Assembly: GCA_964370965.1 (NCBI GenBank)
Contig: CAYJLW010000032.1
Span: forward strand, 1 to 43,727
Reading direction: 5' to 3'
From: CAYJLW01 sp964370965
Lineage (GTDB): Bacteria > Actinomycetota > Acidimicrobiia > UBA2766
Length of the DNA stretch: 43,727 nt
Shown: in pieces, positions 32,453 through 41,008 of the stretch
Numbering within the stretch: the first letter of the stretch is position 1
Layout: the number at the start of each line of letters is the position of its first letter
The notes under the pieces: generated by a model
Seen by the model: only the letters and a program-made list of their open reading frames with translations
Database searches by the model: none
Told to the model about the DNA's origin: nothing
Position numbers and translations under genes: made by a program

Positions 32453-32474
32453 TAGTTGACGCGCAAGTCAACTA
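32453..32474. promoter_or_regulatory. Inverted repeat upstream of the thiolase gene, candidate operator
   Basis: TAGTTGAC and GTCAACTA form perfect 8-bp arms around the spacer GCGCAA, 26 nt upstream of the thiolase start. On the minus strand it includes TTGACT, a possible -35 element. The layout fits a TetR- or GntR-type repressor site; it is unrelated to the KstR-like boxes. Confidence 0.55.
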
Positions 32475-32506
32475 GGACGGGGCCGGAGAGGGCAAACCGG
32501 GACCGG

Positions 32507-33871
32507 TCAGGTCTGGGGGGTCATGGACTTCAGGACGAAGCTGTCGATCTCGGTGTACTTGTTGTCGCCGATGAGCGTCTTGCCGGTCACGTTGATGTTG
32601 CGGTCGAGACGGACGAACATCCCGTTGGACTGGCTGATCCAGAACTCGTACGTCGACGTGCCGCTCTGGCCTCCGCTGATCGTCTGGGTGTTGCGCATGT
32701 GGAAGGTGGACACGGCCTGTCCGCCCACGTTGACGTTCTCCGGTCCCACGTAGGTCGTCGGTCCCGTGCCCGTCTGGCTGTTCGTGTCGGCGCCGGAGTT
32801 CTGCACCTTGCAGCTCATCTGCTTGGACTGGCCGGGTTGCATGCCCGGCCAGGCGAAGTCCTGGGCCGAGCACGTGCTCGTCGCCGTGACGGCCTGGTTG
32901 AAGAACGACTGCTTCGTCACGGAGGCCAGGGAGTTGAGGGCCCCGGGCTGCGGGGCGCAGTACGTGCTCTCCTCGGTGTGCTCGGCGAAGATGTTCAGCT
33001 TCAACACCCAGCAGTTGTTCGCCCCGAAGGTGACGGTTCCGTAGACGGTGGCGGGCACGTTGCGCCGCTGGCCTCCGAAGATGCTCACCTGCTCGTAGCC
33101 GGAGGACGCGAACGTGTAGACGCCCTGGGGGGGCTTCAGCGTCGCCGGCCCGCTCGGGGTGGTCTGCTTGGTGGTCGTGGAACCCTTGGCCGTGCTCTTG
33201 GGCTTCGTGGCCGCCCCCCCGGGCGTGGTCTCGGTGGGTGCTGTCGTCGTGGTGGTCGTGGTGTCGGTGGTCACCGTCTCACCGGCGACGCCCCCGCCGG
33301 TCTCGGCTCCCTTGTTCTTGCGGAAGTCGGCCAGGGCGTCGCCCTGGGACACCTTCTTGGCGGGCTTCCCGGTGATCCGCAGGCCGAGGATCGAGCTCGC
33401 CGCAAGCCAGCCGCCGACGACCAGGACGAGCGAGCTCCCCACGCTGATGAGCGCCACCTTGAGGCCGTAGTGCTTGCCGCGGAGCTTCTTGCCCGGGGGG
33501 ACGGGGGTGAGGACGCCCCCGGCGGGCGGCGGCTGGCCGGGGACAAAGGGCTGGCGGGCGGCGGTGGCGCCCCAGGCGCCCATGGCCACCCCCGTGGCGG
33601 CGCCGGCGGCCACGGGGGCGAGGACCGCCGTGGCCATCGGGCTGATGGCGCGGGCGGGGATCGGGGACCCGGTCGGCACCGGAGGGGCGATCGTGGCGGC
33701 GACGGTGGGGTCGGTGACGAGCGGCATCAGCGGTGGCTCGAGAGGGGTCCGCTCCCCGGGCGGGAAGGCGGACTCGACTCTGCCTTCGAGCTTGGCCAGT
33801 CTCCAGAGGATGACCGCTGCGGTCAGCGCCCAGAGAAGCAGGCCCACCCTGTCCTTGGCCCCCCGAATCAT
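32507..33871 (-). CDS. Membrane-anchored protein with extracellular domain, unknown function
   Basis: A 454-aa protein. A hydrophobic N-terminal segment (LLLWALTAAVILW) is followed by an Ala/Pro-rich region and a second, stronger membrane segment (VALISVGSSLVLVVGGWLAA, about residues 138-157). A Thr/Lys-rich linker then leads to a beta-rich domain of about 220 residues with four or more Cys (NNCWVLKLN, STYCAPQPG, SSTCSAQDF-like, QMSCKVQNS) that may form disulfides. GVYTFASSGYEQVSIFGGQR begins this domain. I do not recognise the family. It stands alone between the thiolase and the metal operon. Confidence 0.68.
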   Translation of the reverse strand: MIRGAKDRVGLLLWALTAAVILWRLAKLEGRVESAFPPGERTPLEPPLMPLVTDPTVAATIAPPVPTGSPIPARAISPMATAVLAPVAAGAATGVAMGAWGATAARQPFVPGQPPPAGGVLTPVPPGKKLRGKHYGLKVALISVGSSLVLVVGGWLAASSILGLRITGKPAKKVSQGDALADFRKNKGAETGGGVAGETVTTDTTTTTTTAPTETTPGGAATKPKSTAKGSTTTKQTTPSGPATLKPPQGVYTFASSGYEQVSIFGGQRRNVPATVYGTVTFGANNCWVLKLNIFAEHTEESTYCAPQPGALNSLASVTKQSFFNQAVTATSTCSAQDFAWPGMQPGQSKQMSCKVQNSGADTNSQTGTGPTTYVGPENVNVGGQAVSTFHMRNTQTISGGQSGTSTYEFWISQSNGMFVRLDRNINVTGKTLIGDNKYTEIDSFVLKSMTPQT

Positions 33872-33959
33872 GGCTCGGTAACGCTATCCGTTCGCTTGCT
33901 GCTCTGCCACAACTGTTCTGCCACTGTTCTGCCACCGCTAGCGCGGGCGATTCGCGGAC

Positions 33960-36332
33960 TTACTTCGACGTTCCTCCCCCGCCCTCCTCCGGCACTCGGG
34001 CCTCCCTGCGCGGGAGGCGGAGCCGCTTGAGGAGGAGGGCGTTCACGGCGACGAGGAAGCTGGATCCCGACATCGAGAGAGCGGCGATCTCGGGGCGGAG
34101 CACGAGACCGAAGGCCGGCTCGAAGACCCCGGCGGCGATGGGGAGGGCGACGGAGTTGTAGCCGATCGCCCAAGCGAGGTTCTGGCGCATCTTGCGCAGC
34201 GTCCCCCGGCCGATGGCCAGCGCCACGGGGACGTCGAGAGGGTCCGAGCGCATGAGGACGACGTCCGCGGTCTCGATCGCCACGTCCGTGCCGGTGCCGA
34301 TCGCGATGCCGAGATCGGCCCGGGCGAGCGCCGGGGCGTCGTTCACCCCGTCCCCCACCATTGCCACCCTCAGCCCGCGCCCTTGGAGGTCCGCGACCCG
34401 GGCGGCCTTGTCCCCGGGCAGGACGTCCGCGACCACGGTGTCGATGCCGAGTTCCGCCGCAATGCGCTGCGCGGTGGCTGCGTTGTCTCCGGTGAGGATC
34501 ACGACCTGCAGCCCGGCGTCGTGCAGCGCCGCCACGGCCTGCTTCGACGTGGGGCGGGGAGCGTCGGCGATCGCGATCAGTCCGGCGGCCACGCCGTCGA
34601 TCGCCACGCTCACCACGGTGCGACCACCCGCCGCCAGTTCCCGGCGACGGGCGTCGAGGCCGTCCAGGGCGACCCCCTCGCGTTCCATGAGCCGGGCGTT
34701 GCCGACGGCGACCCGGTGGCCGTCGACGTCGGCGACGGCGCCGTGGCCGGGGATGTTCTCGAAGCGGGCCGCCGCCACCTCGCCCGTGCCCCGCGCGGTC
34801 GCGTAGGCGACCACGGCTTCGGCGAGGGGGTGCTCCGATTCCCGTTCCACAGCGGCCACCAGCGACAGCAAGACCGACTCGCTGTCGCCGTCCACGACGA
34901 CGTCGGTGACCTCCGGCTCACCCTTCGTGAGGGTGCCGGTCTTGTCCATGACGACGACGTCGATGCGGGCGGCGGTCTCGACGGCGGCGGCGTTCTTGAA
35001 GAGGACGCCGCGCTGGGCGCCCAGGCCGGTCCCGACCATGATCGCCGTAGGCGTCGCCAGCCCGAGCGCGTCGGGGCACGTGATCACGACGACGGTGATC
35101 GCGAAGAGCATCGCCTCGCCGACGGGTCGGTCGCCGAACGCGGTCCAGGCCGCGAACGTGAGGGCTCCGCCTGCCAGCGCGACGAGCACGAGCCAGAACG
35201 CCGCCCTGTCGGCGAGGCGCTGACCGGGCGCCCTGGAGTTCTGCGCCTCCTGGACGAGTTTCACGATCTGGGCGAGCGCCGTGTCGGCCCCCACCTTCGT
35301 GGCCCGCACGCGGAGGGTGCCGTTCTTGTTGACGGTGGCGCCGATCACCTCGGAGCCCGGCTTCTTGGAGACCGGCAGGCTCTCGCCTGTGACGACGGAC
35401 TCGTCCACCTCGCTCTCGCCGTCCTCCACGACGCCGTCGACGGCGATCTTGGACCCCGGGCGCACGAGAAGGAGGTCCGCGACGGCGACGTCGGCCGTGG
35501 GGACCGCGACGGGTTCGCCGTCGCGCAGGACGAGCGCCTTCGGGGGGGCGAGGTCGAGGAGTGCCCGGACGGCGTCGTTGGCGCCTCCGCGCGCCCGCAT
35601 CTCCAGCCAGTGGCCGAGGAGGACGAACGCGGCGAGGACCGTCGCCGCCTCGTAGAACACCTCGCCGCCCCCGCTGAACGTGACGGCGACGGAGTAGAGC
35701 CAGCCGGCGCCGATCGCCACGGCGACGAGCACCATCATGTCCAGGGTGCGGGCGCGCAACGCCCGCAGGGCGCCTTCGAAGAACACGGACGCGGAGTAGA
35801 GGACCACGGGCAGGCTGAGGAGGAGTTGCCAGACGTCGTCCCGGAGGCCGAACGGCGCCGGCACGTCGAAGCTGAGGACGTCCCGGCCGACGGACGACCA
35901 GAGCAGGACGGGTACGGAGAAGAGGGCGGCGACCAGGAACCGGTTGCGCATGTCGGCGACCATGCCCGCCATCGACCTCGCGCCGTGGCCGCCGTGGCCC
36001 ATCGCCGCTGTCGGCGACCGTGTCCCGGCGGCGAGACCCGGGGCGTGACCGTCGTGGTCCCCGCGGTCCACGGACGGGCTCGCCATGGGGTCACAGACGT
36101 GGCGGGGAACGGACTGACCGTCGCAGTGGTAGCCGCAGTCTGTGACCCACCCGCGCAGCTCGGCGACGGTCGTCCGCGCGGGATCGAACGTGACCGTCGC
36201 CGTCTGGTTCACCGGGTTCGCCTCGACCCGCAGGACGCCCGGGCGGCGTGAGAGGACCGACTCCACGACGGACCTCTCGGTTGCCCACTGGAGTCCGGCG
36301 ACCTCGAGGACGACTGTCGTTCCCGCGCTCAT
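33960..36332 (-). CDS. P1B-type heavy-metal-transporting ATPase with CPD motif
   Basis: A 790-aa metal-pumping ATPase, probably exporting copper or another transition metal. The N-terminal domain has the HMA fold length but lacks the CxxC pair (GLQWATERSV instead of GMxCxxC) and is followed by a His/Met-rich stretch (GDHDGH, MGHGGHGARSMAGM). The membrane metal motif is VITCPDALGLATP, CPD rather than the usual CPC or CPH. The pump core is intact: TGES, DKTGTLTKGEP with the phosphorylated Asp, HPLAEAVV, and GDGVNDAPAL. The start overlaps the YHS-ABC gene by 4 bp. It is the last gene of the metal/lipoprotein operon. Confidence 0.92.
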   Translation of the reverse strand: MSAGTTVVLEVAGLQWATERSVVESVLSRRPGVLRVEANPVNQTATVTFDPARTTVAELRGWVTDCGYHCDGQSVPRHVCDPMASPSVDRGDHDGHAPGLAAGTRSPTAAMGHGGHGARSMAGMVADMRNRFLVAALFSVPVLLWSSVGRDVLSFDVPAPFGLRDDVWQLLLSLPVVLYSASVFFEGALRALRARTLDMMVLVAVAIGAGWLYSVAVTFSGGGEVFYEAATVLAAFVLLGHWLEMRARGGANDAVRALLDLAPPKALVLRDGEPVAVPTADVAVADLLLVRPGSKIAVDGVVEDGESEVDESVVTGESLPVSKKPGSEVIGATVNKNGTLRVRATKVGADTALAQIVKLVQEAQNSRAPGQRLADRAAFWLVLVALAGGALTFAAWTAFGDRPVGEAMLFAITVVVITCPDALGLATPTAIMVGTGLGAQRGVLFKNAAAVETAARIDVVVMDKTGTLTKGEPEVTDVVVDGDSESVLLSLVAAVERESEHPLAEAVVAYATARGTGEVAAARFENIPGHGAVADVDGHRVAVGNARLMEREGVALDGLDARRRELAAGGRTVVSVAIDGVAAGLIAIADAPRPTSKQAVAALHDAGLQVVILTGDNAATAQRIAAELGIDTVVADVLPGDKAARVADLQGRGLRVAMVGDGVNDAPALARADLGIAIGTGTDVAIETADVVLMRSDPLDVPVALAIGRGTLRKMRQNLAWAIGYNSVALPIAAGVFEPAFGLVLRPEIAALSMSGSSFLVAVNALLLKRLRLPRREARVPEEGGGGTSK

Positions 36333-37189
36333 CGTTCCTCCCCGGCGGCGCGGCGAACGAAGTGGTGGGGGTCGGCGGCGAACTCCTCGCGACAGGCGGG
36401 GGAGCAGAACCACGACACCGTCCCGTCGTGCTGGTAGTGCGGGGCCCCCTCGTTCTGCTCGACGGACATCCCGCACACGGGGTCGAGCGCCATCGCCGAG
36501 AGCTCCCGGAAGCGACCGTCCTCCAGCCAGAGCAGGCGGTCGGCGATCTCCCTCAGGCGGGTGTCGTGGCTCACGATCACGACGCTGCGGCCGTCCGCGA
36601 CGGCAAGGTTCCGGAGGAGACGGGCGATCTCGCGGCCGATCCTGGAGTCGAGGTTGGCCGTGGGCTCGTCGGCGAGGACGACCGGCGGGTCGTTCGCGAG
36701 GGCGCGGGCGATCGCGACCCGTTGCTTCTCACCGCCGGAGAGCTGGTCGGGGCGGAAGTGCAGCCGGGGTCCGAGCCCGAAGCGCTCCAGAAGCTCCCGG
36801 GCCCGGTCGGTGGCGCCCCGCCCCGGGCTGCCGGCGAGGTCGGAGGCGAGCGCGACGTTCTCGAGGGCGTCCAGGGCCGAGAGGAGGTTGAAGTCCTGGA
36901 AGACGAACCCGAGGTGGCGGGCGCGCAGCGACGGCAGCTTGCGTTCCGGCGCCGTGGCGAGGTCGATGCCGGCGATCTCCACGCTGCCCGCCGAAGGGCG
37001 CAGCATCGCCCCCAGCATGAGCAACAGGGTGGTCTTGCCGCTGCCCGAGGGGCCCATGACGAGCACGACCTCGCCTGCGGGGACCTCGAGGTCGACGTCG
37101 GCAACGGCCGGGACGGAGACGGCCCCTTGGCCGAAGGTCTTCGTGAGCCCCCGCGCTGCGATCGCCGGCGCGGCCGCGGCCTCGCTCAT
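36329..37189 (-). CDS. MacB/LolD-type ABC ATPase fused to a YHS metal-binding domain
   Basis: A 286-aa fusion. Residues 10-225 form a complete MacB/LolD-like ATPase: Walker A GPSGSGKTT, Q-loop FVFQDFNLL, signature LSGGEKQRVAIARAL, Walker B VVLADEPTANLD and HDTR switch His. Residues 235-278 form a YHS domain: DPVCGM followed by WFCSPACREEF, the Cys pattern that binds transition metals such as copper. It overlaps the FtsX-like permease gene upstream and the metal ATPase gene downstream by 4 bp each. The fusion suggests metal-sensitive transport or handing of metal to the P1B ATPase; the transported molecule is unknown. Confidence 0.92.
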   Translation of the reverse strand: MSEAAAAPAIAARGLTKTFGQGAVSVPAVADVDLEVPAGEVVLVMGPSGSGKTTLLLMLGAMLRPSAGSVEIAGIDLATAPERKLPSLRARHLGFVFQDFNLLSALDALENVALASDLAGSPGRGATDRARELLERFGLGPRLHFRPDQLSGGEKQRVAIARALANDPPVVLADEPTANLDSRIGREIARLLRNLAVADGRSVVIVSHDTRLREIADRLLWLEDGRFRELSAMALDPVCGMSVEQNEGAPHYQHDGTVSWFCSPACREEFAADPHHFVRRAAGEER

Positions 37190-38304
37190 GACTGCCTCCT
37201 GAACACCGACGCCGGGTCGACACCGAGGACACGGCGGAGGGGCATGACGGCACCGAGCGTGCCCACGAGCGCGGCCCCCATGCCGGTGCGGAGCACGCCG
37301 CCGGGCTCGATCGCGAGGCGGACGTTCGGCGTCGCCGCCGCCACGACCGCCGCCACGGTCACCGTGAGGGCGAGGGCGAGGAGGAGCGCGAGGGCGACGG
37401 ACCAGGCGGCCTGGGAGAGGACGATGCCGGCGAGGCGGCCCGGTCGGGCGCCCAACGCCTTCAGCACGCCGTACTCCCGCAGCTTCGCCAGCGTCGCCGT
37501 GAACAGCGTGAGGCCGATGACTGCGAGCGCGATCAGCAGGGCGACGACCGTCATGATCGCCATCACGTCGGCGCTCATGTCCCGGACCACGGAGCGCTCC
37601 TGGGCGCTGAACTCCTCCCGGGTCTGGACCGTGGCCGCGGGCAGGGCCAGTCGCAGACGCCGCGCCAGCGTCCCGGGCGGCACGCCGCTGGTGGCGCCCA
37701 CGAGGACGTAGTTCACGGACGTGCCCCGGAGGCCGGCGAGGTCGTCGAAGGGGACGAACGCCGTCGTGTTCACGATGCTCGTGCCGCCTTCGGAGAGGCC
37801 GCTCACGCGGTACGTCCGGCCCAGGACCTCGACGGCGCCCCCCGGGCGGATTCCGAGCTCCTCGGCCGCCGCCCGGTCGACGACCGCCTCGCCCGGACGC
37901 GGCGCTCCGCCCGCGACGAGGCGGCGGGGGCCGCCCCGGCCGGTGCGGACGTCGTAGCCGATCACGTAGCTGAGCTGGCGACCCCGGGACGTGCGCACGA
38001 CACCGGAGGAGAAGCGGATCCCCTCGGCCCAGGCCACACCGGGCACCCGCCGGGTGGCGTCCACGGTCTCCTCGGCCAGCGCCGAGGCCGACATGTGCAT
38101 CGTGCGCACACCCCTCTGGGACACGATCACCGCTGCGGGCGAGCGGTCCACGTACGCGCTCACCTGGCGCATCGCCCCGGCGAAGATGCCGTCGAGGACG
38201 AGCACGAGCAGGAGCGCGACGCCGACACCTCCGACCGAGAGCGCCGTGCGGCGGCGTTCCTGGAAGAAGTTCCGCCGGGCGACCGGGACTGCCCCAGCCA
38301 TCAT
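37186..38304 (-). CDS. FtsX/MacB-type ABC permease, copy 2 of the operon
   Basis: A 372-aa permease with one N-terminal transmembrane helix (ALSVGGVGVALLLVLVLDGI), an extracellular MacB-like domain of about 210 residues and three C-terminal helices carrying KLREYGVLKALGARPGRLAG, the FtsX-family coupling region. This is the DevC/MacB plan. It and the preceding permease probably form a heterodimer driven by the YHS-ABC ATPase. The first of two consecutive ATG codons was taken as start because it makes the 4-bp overlap with the upstream stop. Substrate could be a lipoprotein, lipid or metal complex. Confidence 0.88.
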   Translation of the reverse strand: MMAGAVPVARRNFFQERRRTALSVGGVGVALLLVLVLDGIFAGAMRQVSAYVDRSPAAVIVSQRGVRTMHMSASALAEETVDATRRVPGVAWAEGIRFSSGVVRTSRGRQLSYVIGYDVRTGRGGPRRLVAGGAPRPGEAVVDRAAAEELGIRPGGAVEVLGRTYRVSGLSEGGTSIVNTTAFVPFDDLAGLRGTSVNYVLVGATSGVPPGTLARRLRLALPAATVQTREEFSAQERSVVRDMSADVMAIMTVVALLIALAVIGLTLFTATLAKLREYGVLKALGARPGRLAGIVLSQAAWSVALALLLALALTVTVAAVVAAATPNVRLAIEPGGVLRTGMGAALVGTLGAVMPLRRVLGVDPASVFRRQS

Positions 38305-39404
38305 GTGCTCCTGTAGGCGGAGGCCGGGTCGAGCGTGGCGAGGCGGCGCGCGGGGACGACGGCGGCGACGAGTCCCATGAGCGCGGCGGCGCCCACTGCG
38401 CGTAGCACCGACGCCTGGGTGAGCACGACGGAGAACTGCGGGCGCACCCACGTGATCAGCCCTCTCCCCCCGAGGAAGAACAGCGCTCCGGCGAGGAGGC
38501 CGAGCGCGGCGAGCCCGAGGGACTGGCCGAGGGCGAGGCCGGTGAGGCGTCCGCCGGTGGCGCCCAGCGCCTTCACGATCCCGTACTCGCGCCGGCGCTC
38601 GGACACCGACGTGTACGCGGCGAGGGCGATCACGAGCGCGCCGGCGGCGAGGGCGACGGCGAGCATGAGGCGCAGGGGGACGCCGTAGACCCGGGTCATG
38701 ACGGCGACGTCGTTGCGTTTGACCGTCTCGCGGTCGAGGACGTTGAGGCCGGCGGCGCGCAGGCGGCGGGCCACGGCACCCGGGCGGCGTGTCCCCACGA
38801 GGACGAAACTCGTGGTTCCGGGCAGCCGGAGGAGGTCGTCGCTCGCCTGGTGCGTGACGAAGACGAAGCCGGTCATGAAAGTGGACGTCCCCTTGGTGAT
38901 GCCCACGATCCTGAGGCGCTGCCCGAGCACCTCCAGGGAGCCGCCCAGGTGGAGGCCGTGGCGGTCGGCGAGGACACCGTCGACGGCGATCTCGTCGTCG
39001 CGCTCCGGGGGTCGGCCGGCGCGCAGCGACCAGGGTTCGCCTCGCCGCCCCGGCACGGCGCCCACGAGGTACGCGGGGACCTTGCGGTCGTGCATCGCCA
39101 GGATGGTGAAGAGTGCCCGCACGGGAGCCGCCCAGCGCACGCCCGGGTCCCGGCGGACTCTTTCCAGTGTGGACAGGGGGAGCACGCTGGAGTCGCCGAG
39201 GAGGTTCCCCGTGCCCCGTTGCGCCACGTAGAGATCCGCGCCCACGCCGTCCTCGAAGAGAGTCACCTGCGACAGGAGGCCTGCCCAGAGCCCGTCGAGC
39301 AGCAGGATGAGCATGAGGGCGAGGCCCACGCCGGCGACGCTCGCCGCCAGGCGCCGGGGTTCGGCGAGGAGGTTGCGCCGAGCGAGGGGCACTCTGCGGG
39401 CCAT
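38301..39404 (-). CDS. FtsX/MacB-type ABC permease, copy 1 of the operon
   Basis: A 367-aa permease of the same plan as its neighbour: N-terminal helix (SVAGVGLALMLILLLDGLWA), extracellular domain, and three C-terminal helices with SERRREYGIVKALGATGGRL. ATG 39404 follows AGGGGAA at a good distance. By eye it shares the GxxxARRNxxxExRR start with the second permease, consistent with an old duplication. It is translationally coupled to copy 2 by a 4-bp overlap. Confidence 0.88.
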   Translation of the reverse strand: MARRVPLARRNLLAEPRRLAASVAGVGLALMLILLLDGLWAGLLSQVTLFEDGVGADLYVAQRGTGNLLGDSSVLPLSTLERVRRDPGVRWAAPVRALFTILAMHDRKVPAYLVGAVPGRRGEPWSLRAGRPPERDDEIAVDGVLADRHGLHLGGSLEVLGQRLRIVGITKGTSTFMTGFVFVTHQASDDLLRLPGTTSFVLVGTRRPGAVARRLRAAGLNVLDRETVKRNDVAVMTRVYGVPLRLMLAVALAAGALVIALAAYTSVSERRREYGIVKALGATGGRLTGLALGQSLGLAALGLLAGALFFLGGRGLITWVRPQFSVVLTQASVLRAVGAAALMGLVAAVVPARRLATLDPASAYRST

Positions 39405-39413
39405 GGGCTTCCC

Positions 39414-39563
39414 CTACCCGATCTGCCGGCGGACGTCCACTGGTCCGGGCAGGCCACGGAGCCGGAGGCGGGCCGTCCGCGACGCGCCGGCGACGACGGC
39501 TACGTGCAAGGCAAGGAGGCCGCCGGCGGCGAGGACGGCGGTGCGGGCGGAGCAGGCGCTCAC
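39414..39563 (-). CDS. Small 49-aa membrane peptide in the metal operon
   Basis: A short gene starting with GTG that overlaps the stop of the DUF2933-like gene by 3 bp in a GTGA arrangement and ends TAG 9 bp before the FtsX-like gene, so it fills the gap in an otherwise gapless operon. It encodes one hydrophobic segment (AVLAAGGLLALHVAVVAG, about residues 9-26) and an Arg-rich C-terminal tail ending VDVRRQIG. A Cys at position 4 could be functional. No family is recognised. Support comes from position and coding-like base use only. Confidence 0.55.
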   Translation of the reverse strand: MSACSARTAVLAAGGLLALHVAVVAGASRTARLRLRGLPGPVDVRRQIG

Positions 39564-39775
39564 CTGCGCCCGTCGTCCGGGGTCGTGCGCGTCTCGGCAC
39601 CGTGGTCGTCGGAGCCGTGCTTCATGTTCTTCATCATGAACATCATCATGATCGGGCAGGCGGCGAGGACAAGCAACGGGACGTACGCCGCGACCGGGAC
39701 ACGGGCGACGGCCATTAGCAGCACGACGCCGACCGCGATGAGCACGTAGAACGGGAGGCTCTTCCTGTGACCCAT
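39560..39775 (-). CDS. DUF2933-like small Met/His-rich membrane protein
   Basis: A 71-aa protein with two short hydrophobic segments (YVLIAVGVVLLMAVARVPVA and YVPLLVLAACPIMMMFMM) and the C-terminal sequence KNMKHGSDDHGAETR. The CPxMMMFMM followed by Met/His residues is typical of DUF2933-type proteins found in copper and other metal resistance clusters. It starts at ATG 39775 (GTG 39781 is possible). It precedes the 49-aa peptide and the permeases. Metal binding at the membrane is inferred. Confidence 0.72.
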   Translation of the reverse strand: MGHRKSLPFYVLIAVGVVLLMAVARVPVAAYVPLLVLAACPIMMMFMMKNMKHGSDDHGAETRTTPDDGRR

Positions 39776-39854
39776 CGTGACTCCTTCGTCGTGTGCGGTC
39801 TGCGACGCCGGTCCAAGAGTGACAACGACAAGCTGTAGTGAATTAGTCCGCCTG

Positions 39855-40096
39855 TCCCGGGGCTTCTCGAGAGGCTGTGGCGGACGGCGGCCTGTCGCGT
39901 GAGGGGCGGCTTTGCCCCGGAACAGCCGAGGGCGGCACGCGGTCGAGGGAGGGAGGGTCCGTGGGGGGGGGGGTGCGTCCCCCCCCCCCGTTGGCGCGAG
40001 TGGGNNNNNNNNNNGGGGGGGGTTTGCCCCGGTAACCGCCTGGGGGGCCAGGGGGGGGTGGGTGGGTGGGCCGGGGGGGGGGAGCTTGCCTCCCCC
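39855..40096. other. Assembly gap in a G-tract region with G4-like and G/C hairpin sequence
   Basis: Ten N (40005-40014) lie among long G and C tracts: G run 39963-39973, C run 39979-39989, and a G4-like series GGGTGGGTGGGTGGG near 40057-40072 followed by nine or ten G. GGGG/CCCC hairpins occur around TTTGCCCC at 39911-39918 and 40021-40029 and around AGCTTGCC at 40082-40089. Two copies resemble each other: CTTTGCCCCGGAACAG and GTTTGCCCCGGTAACC. The 3' end of lgt and the spacer to the next gene are unreliable here. Confidence 0.75.
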
Positions 40097-40891
40097 CCAC
40101 GCTTTGCCGAGAGTGCGCCGCACGAAGACGAGGAGGTAGAGGCAGGTCGCCACGACGACAAGGGACGCCCACTGGCTGGACGAGAGCCCCAGACCGTGCG
40201 TCGTGTCCACGCGGGTGAAGTCGATCAGGAATCGGCCCGCTCCGTACCAGGCGGCGAAGGCGAGGGTGAGGAATCCGTCGTAGCGGGGCTTGCGGCGGAG
40301 CCAGAGCAGGAGTGCCAGGAGCAGGCCCGCGGAGACGAGGTCGTAGAGGGCCGGCATGTGCACGGCCTGGCCGAGGGGGGCCTCGCAAGGCGACGCCGAG
40401 GGCGCCCGGGTGCACACGAACCCGAGCACGGACGACGTGGGCTTGCCGAGGTGGTCTCCGACGACGAGGTCGCCCAGGCGCCCCACGAGGATCCCGAGCG
40501 CGAGACCGGGGACGGCGGCGTCCGTCACCGTCCAGAAGCGCAGGCCTTCCGAGAGCATCTTGGGGAGGGCGGCGAGCACGGCTCCCGCGATGCCCCCGAG
40601 GAGGGAGAGGCCCCCCCGCCACACGAGGAGGATCTCCCAGGGGCGCGAGGCATAGGAGCCGGGATGGTTCAGGACGTACGCGAGACGGGCGCCTACGACG
40701 GCTCCGACGGCGGCCCGGCCGAGGAGCGCCCACACCTGCTCGTCTGTGATGCCCCGCCTACGGGCCGCGGGGAGCATGAGGAGGGCGCCGAGGAGGAAGC
40801 CGACGGCGATCCCGATGCCGTGCGGGGAGATCGAGAGGGGGCCGAGGTGGATCCGCACGATCGGGTCGAGTCGCACGGCTGCCTCAAGCAT
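40097..40891 (-). CDS. lgt: Prolipoprotein diacylglyceryl transferase, 3' end lost in the gap region
   Basis: About 265 recognisable residues of Lgt, which moves a diacylglyceryl group from phosphatidylglycerol to the lipobox Cys of prelipoproteins. ISPHGIGIAVGFLLG near residue 20 holds the conserved HGxG region, and GRLGDLVVGDHLGKP matches the Lgt signature GRxGNFxNGExxG with Asp for Asn. AWYGAGRFLIDFTR gives the late conserved Arg. Several membrane helices are visible. After FVRRTLGKAW the reading frame enters artefactual Pro/Gly-coding G-tracts, so no trustworthy stop can be named. Divergent from lnt across a candidate metal-responsive operator, it heads the metal operon and may be a specialised Lgt for metal-related lipoproteins. 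Confidence 0.85.
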
Positions 40892-40983
40892 GGGATCGTT
40901 CCTTCCCTGACGTCCTCGGGCGCCCGATCAGTCAGGGATCGTCGCCCGACAATCCCCCGCATCCACGAGGGACGAACGGGGAC

Positions 40984-41000
40984 TACGACGTAGCGTAGTA
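40984..41000. promoter_or_regulatory. Candidate CopY/BlaI-type operator between lgt and lnt
   Basis: TACGACG-TAG-CGTAGTA is a 17-bp inverted repeat with one mismatch. It overlaps TAGTAT at 40997-41002, a good -10 hexamer placed 6 nt before the lnt start, so binding here would block lnt transcription. The site has the same arm and spacer lengths as 43304-43320. The TAC...GTA arms recall BlaI/MecI/CopY operators; the assignment is inference. Confidence 0.6.
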
Positions 41001-41008
41001 TCTCGGCC

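Noticed and set aside
39560..40891. A single Lgt protein of more than 440 residues running through the gap into the small Met-rich protein
   Set aside because: The join depends on artificial N and homopolymer sequence; Lgt homology ends near residue 264 and the small protein has its own start.
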